From Magicicada septendecula (lineage: Eukaryota > Arthropoda > Insecta > Hemiptera > Cicadidae): a stretch of 64,000 nt of DNA. Position 1 is the first letter of the stretch. Each line of letters opens with the position of its first letter. Shown in pieces: positions 55,961 through 64,000 of this stretch. The stretch spans positions 126,641,927 to 126,705,926 of the forward strand of contig CM068367.1 in assembly GCA_034769895.1 (NCBI GenBank). Direction: 5' to 3'. The notes under the pieces are model-generated. The model was given only the letters and a program-made list of their open reading frames with translations. It was not told the DNA's origin and made no database searches. The translations under genes and the position numbers were made by a program.

Positions 55961-56189
55961 AAAACTACTAAACGATGGGTAAATCTTCTACTAGAACTGG
56001 TTCCATCGTAATATTTTTTGGTTTGACGTTTCGATCTCTTAAGTCTGGGCCAGTCCTCAGAAGCTGAGAGTGGCGGTTGAAAGTTCCTGTTGCAAGACCT
56101 AACAGCAGGTCGTTCAACAGAGTTGTGCCAGATGTATTTTCAAAATTATTACAGTCTTACAATGATTCGTAAAGGCTTAACTAATAAAA

Positions 56190-56475
56190 TGGCTAAGTTA
56201 CCTAGAGCGGATGGATGATCAGCATATGGCAAAGAAAATCCTGAGGGCTCACGTATATAAAAGCAGAAAGCAGAAAGAGGGGTCGACCCCCCCCAAAAAA
56301 AAGCAAAAAAAAGAAAGCAGAAAGAGGGGTAAGACGGTTGGATTATGTGCTGCAAGATCTCAGAAGAATGTATGTGAAGGGTTACGCTGGGACGGCAACG
56401 GATATGAGACATCTTTGAAGATTGGTGTTATAATCCCAGGGCTCACTTTGGGGTGTAGTGCTAAGAAAGAAAAGG
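56190..56475 (+). mobile_element. LINE 3' coding tail fragment
   Basis: Plus frames read MDDQHMAKKILRAHVYKSRKQK, a duplicated AAGCAGAAAGAGGGG word around a C/A run (56262-56330), then GVRRLDYVLQDLRRMYVKGYAG and SQGSLWG. This follows the GRPRLRWxDDVExDLRxMxVKGWR pattern of LINE tails. The internal duplication looks like replication slippage. Confidence 0.45.
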
Positions 56476-57364
56476 AAGCGTTTCGATATTATTAAGGTCA
56501 TACGATCTGATCTCAGTGATACTAACGCAGAACGACTAATTCGGTGGGCTTCAATTAATTATCAGTTCAATTTACGAAGAATTTAATTGCTCGGTGAACT
56601 GTCGACGAATTAAATTAATAATCAAACTATCAGTACGTTAATAAAGATTGACAATATCAGTTTGAATCCCGTATACAAAAAGACTACTACTACATGATTA
56701 CGGGATGTGTCCAGCACACGCAGCCGAGGAATGGGGCACGCAAACCAAACGGTTTCACCGTCAATCGGATGTTTTGATAAGGTCAGATAGGTCGGAGTCC
56801 AAATATTTACAAATATTAAGGGCGTTGAGAGAGAGAGAGAGAACGAAAACGGTTACGATCTTAAGAAAAAAGTAGCAGAAGATCGTAACCTTAGGAAGGT
56901 TATTGATTAATTACATAATGCACTTTTATTAAACTAAACATGCCAACATTTTTTAATACAAGGACATGATTAATTTATGTAACTATAGAGTGAACGTTTC
57001 TACAGCCATCGTTGGCATTACCCGCGCCGTTTTCCCACGCTTCTCTGGCATTTCAGTCATCCATATTTCTACTTTACATGTACTATTCTAAACTATGCTT
57101 CCATTTTGTTCGTGTTCTCCATCTTTTATTCCATCCGTGAGCCACTCAATGTTGCTATAACTTCCCGTCTTACGTGTCTCGTGTGTACTGCTTAGCAGTT
57201 GCTTTCCCGTCACTGTGGCCATAATTCTACAGTCTACTTTAATTCTGTTACATTATTCAATTTCTGGCGATTCGATTTTTTTTCTATATGCTTATCGATT
57301 GCCCACCTTATGAGCCGCAGGTTTCAAAGATCGTATTTGTTTTCTCCGTTCACCACGTTATTTG
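56476..57364. other. No gene recognised
   Basis: Spacer with a (GA)n run at 56829-56843. The 57199-57483 frame is open partly because it runs into the next LINE tail. Confidence 0.4.
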
Positions 57365-57515
57365 TTTACGGTAATGTAATTATAAGCCGAAAAGACGGAG
57401 AGGTGTGGGACGTCCGAAGAAGCGTTGGAGTGACCAGCTTTACGTTATCTGCTTGGGTCCGAAACAGACCACTTTTGGTTTAATCCTTGGTGAAGATGAT
57501 GATATATTTGTGACA
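57365..57515 (+). mobile_element. LINE 3' end (5'-truncated)
   Basis: Reads NYKPKRRRGVGRPKKRWSDQLYVICLGPKQTTFGLI with a GATGATGAT tail. It is the shortest of three copies of this LINE end; the others are at 7.1 kb and 40.5 kb. Confidence 0.65.
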
Positions 57516-58221
57516 ACTCAACTACACACCCGTACGGGTATGTCGGCTTAAGGATTAAGTTATATAAGAGATTAAGCACTCGTCTCCCATAGTCATACGT
57601 TCGGTCCACAATCGCCACACCATCCCAGAACATTTGAGGACCATCCCCACACCATTGCAACATCCGAATGTGTAATATGTATTTGCTACAATGTTTTACG
57701 AAAACAGCACTACGCAAATATACGTATAATTATATTATTAATTAGATAATAACCACAAGAGCTGACTGAGTCGTCGGACGACTTATCACCAACGGGAGTG
57801 TTGCTAGCTAATTTAATTTGTATCCATTTACAAGTTTGATTGGCACTTTAATTAATATTGTTTATTATCTAACAGCTGTGTTATCGCGTCAGTTAGTCAC
57901 TTATACTGGATTATTTGTTATTGAGGTCGCGGCTTTGCTTCCTCGGGCTTCGTTCACAACCGTACTAATTATGTATAGTAAGCGGGGTGCCCAGCTTTCG
58001 CGATGGTACCCAACCGCTATGAGATTGCCGCCGTAAGCTCTGTTGTTACTTAGTTCTTTGGGAACACATACAAAATGCATTTGTATGCTCTAGTTTGGGT
58101 AATTAGTCAAGACCGTATAATACATTATGCTGTTGTTCGAAACGTCAAGAGGCACATGTTTCAATCCCAGGTAATGATGCTAGATTGTCTTCTGTATGCC
58201 GTCCCTGTTTGATTTAACTTA
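57516..58221. other. No gene recognised
   Basis: Spacer. A GTTTCAATCCC word at about 58159-58169 resembles a Pol III B box, but no convincing A box or tRNA fold precedes it. Confidence 0.35.
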
Positions 58222-58229
58222 TATAGTTG

Positions 58230-58914
58230 CAGCGCTGGATTTAGAGTGTGCGGGCCCCTAGGCTGAGGTTGTGGTGCGGGCCCCCTACTTTTCAGTCGTG
58301 ACAAATTCTGGGGAAGAGATTTTAACATTGAAAATGTTTATAAGGACGTGTCACACATTTGCGGCCGATCCCTGGTGCGTGATGGAAAATGGGATCCGGT
58401 GAGTTTCCATAGAAACTACTTCTTTGTTGTCAATAACGTAGTACACATATAAAACTTCGCTTATGAATGCGACTACATTTAACTTATAATCTGTACATTG
58501 GTAAATGAAGAATGAATTCATTGATTGTTGAATGAAGAATGAATTCATTGATTGGTGAATGAACATAAATATATATATTTTTTAGATTTATTGAAGCATT
58601 TTCAATGCCCTTCTCTGTGCATTGCATTTGTCCAATGCCTGTAAATTTTTTTTATAAGCTTAGGGAAAATATACCAAATTTAAGTCCGGGTAAAAAGTGT
58701 ATAGAGGAATAATAAATTAACTATACTAGGACAATGAGACGAAATAGCTGTGAAGAGTGCAGCACTGTCCAGAAACACCGCCCCTCCTACATCTGATGTA
58801 GTCAGGGCTGATCGAAGGCTCGGAATAATATTCATTTATTTTTGTTACAATAACTTTATTCCTTTAATTTTTATGTGGTGCAGCCTAGTCAACCTATCCT
58901 TAAATCTGGCCCTG
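58230..58914. mobile_element. Non-autonomous hAT element, 685 bases
   Basis: It begins CAGCGCTGGATTTAGAG followed by GCGGGCCCCTAGGC, and ends with the inverse of CAGGGCCAGATTTAAGG. The CAGxGCxxGATTTA terminus and the following CGGGCCCC block are typical of a widespread hAT group. Flanking 8-base words TATAGTTG (58222-58229) and ATTAGTTG (58915-58922) agree at six of eight positions. It contains a 27-base unit in tandem duplicate at about 58505-58560. No transposase is present. Confidence 0.75.
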
Positions 58915-58922
58915 ATTAGTTG

Positions 58923-59418
58923 TATATATGTCTGATAAACAATAATTTTCATTGTTCATCATTTCAAGACAATTAAACCCTGTGTCTCCTTTGTTATGTA
59001 TTTGTTATTCCAGCCAAGTATCAGCAGAATGATAGGCATCAAAACTTTTAATTTTGTGAGAAGTCTGTTACCGACGTACAAATTTTCATTGTTTGATTAA
59101 AACGCTGCTACTTTTTAGTTGTTGAAAATCACAATATGTCGTGACTCTAATGCTGATCGTACTCCTTAAATTGTGGCATTATTTCTGGTCCATGACGTGT
59201 ATCTTTAACCCAAAGATAATGCACTGCTGCACTATATAATCAGGCGCTACATGCATGAATACACAATTTGGATACATGAACAGATAACTGCTCAGTGATC
59301 GAGGACACGTAGGTTAAAACAGAGAATAAAGATTACAAATCGAAATGAAAGGTGTCTACGGTACCAACTTGTATCCGTTTCGCCACAGTATCAGGGTAAC
59401 ATTATTGGATGAACAAAG
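58923..59418. other. No gene recognised
   Basis: AT-rich spacer between the hAT element and family A copy 5. Confidence 0.4.
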
Positions 59419-60335
59419 ATGTTCTCAGTTTTAACTCGATCGTTTGAGACATTTGTCTGTCTGTCTATCTGCTGTCTGTTTGTTTGGCGTATGTCTCGTG
59501 ATAACTGTTGAAAGCATCAGCCGATTTTCGTAAAACTTGACACGTGTGTCCGTAATTTTGCCCTACAGAACCCCAATGTTTTTTTTAGATTAATCCCCCC
59601 ACTCCAATATGACGCGGGAGGCAAAAACGTGGGGAGGTCAAAATTGTGAAATCGCATGTGGTGTATCAAAATTAAAGATAACTTTAACTAACATCTGATG
59701 TAGTGTAAAGTTTTGAAAATTTCAAAATTTTATGACCCCAGGGTCCAAAAGAAGCGATCAAACGTAATGTTGTACGAAGGCTTACACGGCCGGTGTCATT
59801 GTGATTAAAATTAACTCCCGGGCTGTTTGGCCGTGGTCCAAAGTTTGTGACAAAACCAGACGTTCCGGCAATGCCACTGACTGCCAGCTTCAGTGGAAAC
59901 GAGTCAACCCTAACGTGGGACGATATACCACTGGCGAGCCTCTCATACACCTTCTTTCTGATTGGCTGGTGGTTGATTTATTACAATGTCGTGACACTTA
60001 GGAAATTTATAAGTAGAAGTAGTGTTCACGGGACATCTCCAGCCCTAACCACAGTACTGTGGTCTTAACGTATATCATCAGCGTTGACTCGTTTCCACTG
60101 AAGCTGGCAGTCAGTGGTATTGCCGGAACGTCTGGTTTTGTCACAAACTTTGGACCACGGCCAAACGGCCCGGGAGTTAATTTTTAATCAAAACGAAGAG
60201 ATCAAACATTTGAAAAAATTTGTGAAAATCCAACAGAATTTAATTTTTCCAGAGTGTAAAATTATCTAATACTGAAATTTCTGTAACAATAAATGCACTT
60301 CGTTCAAAATAGTAAGCGTGTTCTGCAGCTCAGGG
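59419..60335 (+). repeat. Dispersed repeat family A, copy 5, split by an insertion
   Basis: It has the 5' GTTCTCAGTTTTAACTCG lead, the GTCTGTCTGTCTATC tract, the TGTTTGGCGTATGTC block, the CGTAAAACTTGACACGTGTG block, the GGGAGGCAAAAACG block and the terminal ACTTCGTTC and AGCTCAGGGAGC words. The part between 59764 and 60194 is a later inserted inverted element. Confidence 0.75.
59764..60194. mobile_element. 431-base inverted element made of two Penelope-terminal-like arms
   Basis: Arms at about 59802-59935 (minus) and 60070-60190 (plus) are inverted copies that differ at only a few bases. Each contains CTGAAGC, T, GGCA-loop-TGCC, GGAAC, GTC, TGG, a hammerhead-like layout with both core strands altered in the same way, so one arm was copied from the other or both from one source. 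The outer text GGTTTTGTCACAAACTTTGG and CCACGGCCAAAC is shared with the 27.6 kb segment. The whole is flanked by GAAGCGATCAAAC (59751-59763) and GAAGAGATCAAAC (60195-60207), a 12 of 13 match, taken as the target duplication. Confidence 0.7.
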
Positions 60336-60658
60336 AGCATACTGAAACGGCTCACGTAAGGCAGCCTACCCTGCCTAACTCCTAAACTACTTCGGTGATA
60401 CAAAAGAGCCATTATCATTGAACTCGTCACACTGTAAACACATATCCATATGACGGACTACGAAAATTTATTATGTAATCATATTAAAAACCTGAAACGT
60501 AGTCGTCTATTGTACGAATGAACGTAAAGCCTAGTACGCACTGGGAGACATTGTCTTGAGACTTGTATATAGACTGTCTCAAGACTTTGTCTCTGTATAT
60601 AGAAAATAGACTGTCTGTATACAATGTATAGCGTCCACACTTGCCAGTCTTTCTACTT

Positions 60659-61073
60659 ATGTCGGATGAAGTGGTTGCTGGTGTTTGCGCATGTACTTTG
60701 ATAATTTTGGCTGAAAAAATGAAGTGTAAGAAAAACGGTGGTGGCGAAGAAAACTGTTTACCAACCATGAAAGTCATGCTAATAATCTCTTGAATGATTT
60801 AAAATTAGAGGATGGACAGGGTTTCAGAAACTTCTTGCGAATGACTCCAACCGATTTCGAGCTGTGCTTAACAGGATTGGGAAAAAAATACCACGTAAGA
60901 ACAGTAACTTCAGGCAAGCAATTTCTCCTAATTTAAATTAGCAGGGACGCTACGTTTTCTGGCATCGGGAAATTCCTTTACAAGTCTGATGTACACATTC
61001 CAAACAAGTCATACCTGAAATCGTCCCCGACGTGTGTGAAGCTATTATAAGCGAGTTGAGAGAATATGTGAAG
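60659..61073 (+). pseudogene. Harbinger transposase, first exon
   Basis: The ATG at 60659 opens MSDEVVAGVCACTLIILAEKMK. A one-frame shift then gives KRWWRRKLFTNHESHANNLLNDLKLEDGQGFRNFLRMTPTDFELCLTGLGKKI, and further frame changes give VIPEIVPDVCEAIISELREYVK. RRWWVRxLF, then NLLxELRLED, then GFRNFLRMxPxDFExLL is the N-terminal pattern of HARBI1-like PIF/Harbinger transposases. The region ends at an AAG|GTAAGG donor (61073), exactly where the next conserved residues (LP) are picked up after a good acceptor at 62208. At least two frame breaks make it inactive. Confidence 0.75.
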
Positions 61074-61412
61074 GTAAGGAATAAAAGTAATATTTTAAAG
61101 TACTTAAGAAACCTTTATTAAGCATAGTTTTGATTGTAGTAACAATACATGAATGTAACAAACTATCACGGTATGTAGAAGTACACGGTAAGAGGTATAT
61201 AGAAGTAAGGTATATAGTAGTGCAAGGTAATGTTACAAAAATTATATGCAATGTACAATTGCATGTATTATTGCAAGTTATGAAGAAAGTAGTCATCATT
61301 TTGTGAATTTGATACTGGTGTTGACCGCGAAAATCTCAAATTACCAGTTCCAACATCATCCCCAGAGCTGGTACTTTCAATACTTTGAATACTAGTAACT
61401 TGAGGGTATAGG

Positions 61413-61808
61413 CTATCTCACTAACAGAGCTGCAGTTGCTTGGAGTACGAGGAGGAAAATCCTTATGATGATACTGTAGGTGCCAATTGCCAAATTAAAT
61501 AATATATTGTCAATGTGGTGCTGTACAACCGTAACCGCATATTCACTGTTACAAGCCCGTAATTTATTTGCTACATGTTCCCCATACACTGAAAAGGAAT
61601 CCCGTTGTGCTAGTGTGCCTGTTAATCTTTTCATACACTGTAAGGCATCATTAACAACATTATCATCTTTCAGCTTTTGCTTTGGGCGCCTAGTCATGCT
61701 TCGTGTTTGAAATATATCATCATTTTCAGTTCCCGGGGATATTACTTCTGTTTCATTACTGGTTCCCGCTAATTCTGTCTCATCCAGTTCGTTATCTTCA
61801 TCTACATT
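61413..61808 (-). CDS. Harbinger companion MADF/Myb-like protein, C-terminal exon
   Basis: The minus-strand frame reads VDEDNELDETELAG, then QTRSMTRRPKQKLKDDNVVNDALQCMKRLTGTLAQRDSFSVYGEHVANKLRACNSEYAVTVVQHHIDNILFN. The end (SVYGEHVANKLR...QHHIxxILF) is the BESS-like tail of the DNA-binding partner encoded by Harbinger elements. That partner carries the transposase into the nucleus and onto DNA. No ATG is available; instead the frame begins at a splice acceptor (TTATTGCAG before 61808), so an upstream exon with the MADF or Myb domain is expected but not found here. It lies antisense within the transposase's apparent intron. Confidence 0.65.
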   Translation of the reverse strand, partial: NVDEDNELDETELAGTSNETEVISPGTENDDIFQTRSMTRRPKQKLKDDNVVNDALQCMKRLTGTLAQRDSFSVYGEHVANKLRACNSEYAVTVVQHHIDNILFNLAIGTYSIIIRIFLLVLQATAALLVR

Positions 61809-61885
61809 CTGCAATAAAACAAAACCACAAAGGCTTTATAGGCCACGAAAAATACATAACTTACATTATTATTATTGACTTACAT

Positions 61886-62137
61886 ACAGGGTTATTCAAA
61901 AATAAAGAGCAGATTTCAATTTGTATTAATAATCTAACGAAATATAAAAATAGAATCACATACTAGAAAGAGGAAGATTAAAAGTTTAAATTAAATTAAA
62001 TTAAATGGTGCTCATGTTGAGCGCATTACATAAAACTTTGAATCTTCCCCTTTCTAGTGATGTGTGATATGCGATTCTATTTTTTATAGTTCATTAGAAA
62101 CGACAATTAGAAACTGCTCTTTTTTTAATAACCGTGA
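61886..62137. mobile_element. Foldback MITE inside the Harbinger relic, about 250 bases
   Basis: The left end ACAGGGTTATTCAAAAATAA and the inverse of the right end TCACGGTTATTAAAAAAAG begin arms of about 100 bases. These continue through AGAGCAG, TAGAATC and CTAGAAAG words in mirrored order, around a centre with repeated AAATT. The CAGGGTTATTC start resembles mariner/Tc1-related MITEs of insects, with TA alongside the left end. It probably removed or displaced the missing first exon of the companion gene. Confidence 0.75.
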
Positions 62138-62208
62138 ACATTACATGTACAACGCACATATTGTACTATGTTTTTTACATACGATAACGATACTTCATTT
62201 CTTTCCAG

Positions 62209-62400
62209 CTGCCATGGTCAAGCATGGACTGGACAACTGTTACCAAAGACTTCTCCAATCGATGGAACTTTCCTCATTGCTTAGGAAGTATTGATGGAAA
62301 ACACATTCAAATAACAGCTCCAGATAACAGTGGAAGCATGTTTTACAACTACAAAGGCACACACAGTATTGTACTACTTGCCGTTGCTGACGCTATTTAG
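62209..62400 (+). pseudogene. Harbinger transposase, second exon (truncated)
   Basis: After the acceptor TTTCCAG it reads LPWSSMDWTTVTKDFSNRWNFPHCLGSIDGKHIQITAPDNSGSMFYNYKGTHSIVLLAVADA and then a stop. GSIDGKH holds the first catalytic Asp of the DDE domain, and YNYKGxxSIxLLAVADA is the conserved block that contains or precedes the second. The rest of the catalytic domain is absent, replaced by unrelated sequence before the next element at about 62473. The reading is clean for 63 codons. Confidence 0.8.
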
Positions 62401-62472
62401 TGCCAGGTTTAGGGTTCTTTTAACTTCAATTAATCTGCATCTAGTTGAAACTGTGGTATTGACATGTGTGAC

Positions 62473-64000
62473 TTAGGGTGGGCCGAAAAAAGTCAACTTT
62501 ATCCGATCAAAAACGGGTATGTCTCAAAAGTTGTATTTTAGGTCTAGGAAGAACAGCGTAAAATATTAAGCCCGAAAAATAATATCTTCAGTCTGCGCAA
62601 CTACCTTAAAAATTCGATTTTTTACCAAAAAATTGAGAATTTCCGAAATTTTTTTTATTAACTTCTTGAAGGTGGACGACGATCGGGTGATGCTTAAAGT
62701 TATGTTAAATGTCACCACATATAGCTAAAAAAATATTGAACCCGTAATATAACTTCTTTTGTTTGCGCATAAGCCCTAAATTTTACAGATTTTTTGAGAA
62801 TTTCGAAAAGAGTACGTTTTTGGTGTAGTTTATCTTATTAGTTTTTAATTATTTAATAATCACACAGTTTAGTTTCAAACTCTATGTCATAAACAGTAAA
62901 CACTATGCAACTTTTCGTTATTTCAAACAGAACTACCCAGGACTCACCACGAGGAGGTGGTTGCATGTGGAGTCCCACCCGTGCCCTCCCAACCACCCAA
63001 CCATGAGAGCACGCTATCTTCTCTAAGCCTTAAATTCCTTCTTTGATTCAAACTTTGGTCTTATTGTTCTGTCCATCAATCTTGCTCTAATTACTCCGTC
63101 CCTCTTTGTTTCATCACAAACTTGTTGAGATGACTTTGTCACTTCTTTGACTGCCCTTTCGACAGCTTGAGTGTGTGATGGAATTTTACTTATGTCAGAT
63201 ACACCATTCGCCTGGATTCTGTTTAGATCTTCTTCTGATAAATACATTGTTACAGGTGGTTCTGTTACATTTATAGATTGCAACAAGATCACGTCAATGT
63301 AGTCTGTGGCAGAAAAGTTCATCTTTGGAATCTTGAACTGCCGAACATAAGCAGATTCTGCAATGTTTCGACTTATTTCGAGCTGCCATGATTCGTCTGA
63401 TGGCGAGCTGCCGGATTGTTTTTCTGCTGTCAGTTAGCATTGCAACTATCACATTTTCTGGGTGTGCGAAATAACCATTGTTTTGTAAACAGTTATACAC
63501 CACTTTCTTGTGTTTATCTTGCATGTATAACGAAAACTGTATCATTTTCCACAGATTATTTGCTCCATCTTTCAGTTTTGGATTACATTTTATTGTAAAC
63601 CAGCTTAGACCATACACTTTCACAACGTAGTTTTGTCATTTCTTTTAATGTTTGTGATGGTGAATCTGAAGCAATATACAGTCGTAAAATCCGGTTGGCA
63701 GTAGTTACCCATCTGGCATGATTCAGCATTCCTGGACTTCCATCTTCGAACCGAGGTGGACATTCTCCAACGGAAACTATTCTACATATGCCAAACATGT
63801 ATTTCTGATCTGTGCTCAATTCTTTTTTTAGATCAGGAAATATCATTTTTCAACAGGACTCTTGATCGGTCTAAACTTTACAGGTGGTAACTTGTGACAG
63901 TTAACTAGGACTTGCCCAATATAACCGCTAGGACCAGATGTTTCACCATCTAAACATTCAAAAAGATGTCTAAGCGGAAGCTCGTTTGCATGCAGCTGGC
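62473..64000 (-). mobile_element. Unnamed arthropod transposon-like element, open at the window edge
   Basis: A probable terminus TTAGGGTGGGCCGAAAAAAG lies at 62473-62492. Minus-strand coding runs from the window end down to about 63029: LHANELPLRHLFECLDGETSGPSGYIGQVL, then HARWVTTANRILRLYIAS, VYGLSWFTIKCNPKLKDGANNLWKMIQ, GYFAHPENVIVAMLTDSRKTIRQLAIRRI, MNFSATDYIDVI, VTEPPVTMYLS, IPSHTQAVERAVKEVT and DGVIRARLMDRTIRPKFESKKEF. I recognise this as a recurring repeat-encoded protein of insects and some other invertebrates but cannot name its superfamily. The reading is spread over several frames, with at least two breaks. The right end is outside the window. Confidence 0.55.

Larger units (their letters stand above)
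60531..62400 (+). mobile_element. PIF/Harbinger DNA transposon, 3'-truncated
   Basis: The probable left terminus is near AAAGCCTAGTACGCACTGG at 60530-60548, with TAA beside it as in the three-base duplications of this superfamily. Inside are a transposase gene on the plus strand in two apparent exons and the C-terminal part of the companion MADF/Myb-like protein on the minus strand between them. Coding stops within the catalytic domain at 62400, and the right terminus is not visible. Confidence 0.7.

Noticed and set aside
58096-58170. Possible tRNA-derived SINE head (GTTTCAATCCC B-box-like)
   Set aside because: The A-box candidate is poor and no second copy or A-rich tail is seen here.

Overview
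This is an AT-rich, intron-rich animal genomic window, dominated by transposable elements and simple repeats. The element mix points to an arthropod, most likely a hemimetabolous insect of the cockroach or termite kind: RTE-like LINE tails, a Penelope-like element with GIY-YIG nuclease, a mariner, a PIF/Harbinger element, Helitron N-terminal coding and hAT elements with 8-bp target duplications. An arthropod-type TCAGT initiator and a repeated GTAGGCCTA word agree with this. That placement is an inference; no host gene here is diagnostic. Nothing bacterial was seen.

The only convincing host-gene signal is at 36.6-36.86 kb. A CpG-rich promoter with a perfect CRE (TGACGTCA) and an initiator precedes a 5' UTR and a first coding exon for a signal peptide, which ends in a consensus splice donor. 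The gene runs to the right; I recognise no later exon, so the rest of the window is probably a long first intron or intergenic.

Layout. 0-9 kb: mostly unassigned AT-rich DNA, with a LINE RT piece (3.2-3.7 kb), a LINE tail (7.1 kb), an inverted copy of dispersed repeat 'family A' (7.5-8.0 kb) and weak LTR-element traces. 9-21 kb: a 5'-truncated RTE-like LINE with target duplication (9.24-10.2 kb), LINE tails, family A copy 2 and a Helitron-like coding relic (19.2-20.45 kb). 23-27 kb: family A copy 3, a Penelope-like element with a hammerhead-like fold at its end, and another RTE-like LINE with 13-bp flanking repeats. 27-36 kb: Penelope-terminal and minisatellite-related fragments, a long hairpin element, family A copy 4, decayed LINE tails and simple repeats. 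36.6-40 kb: the host promoter and exon 1. 40-49 kb: well-bounded insertions (a LINE with 11-bp repeats, a 512-bp hAT with perfect 8-bp duplication, a LINE with perfect 15-bp duplication, a 2.4-kb hAT enclosing a palindromic mariner, and an 850-bp element with 5-bp duplication). 49.8-51.2 kb: a nine-copy minisatellite of about 158 bp. 53-60 kb: LTR traces, LINE tails, a 685-bp hAT, and family A copy 5 split by a 431-bp inverted element. 60.5-64 kb: a PIF/Harbinger relic with a companion gene antisense inside its apparent intron, then a transposon-like gene of unnamed family running off the window.

The most interesting pattern is a shared RNA-like fold, CTGAAGA, then a hairpin, then GAAAC, at five sites in three unrelated sequence contexts. 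One is the end of the Penelope-like element. It matches the hammerhead ribozyme core known from Penelope-like retroelements, and one copy can form all three stems.
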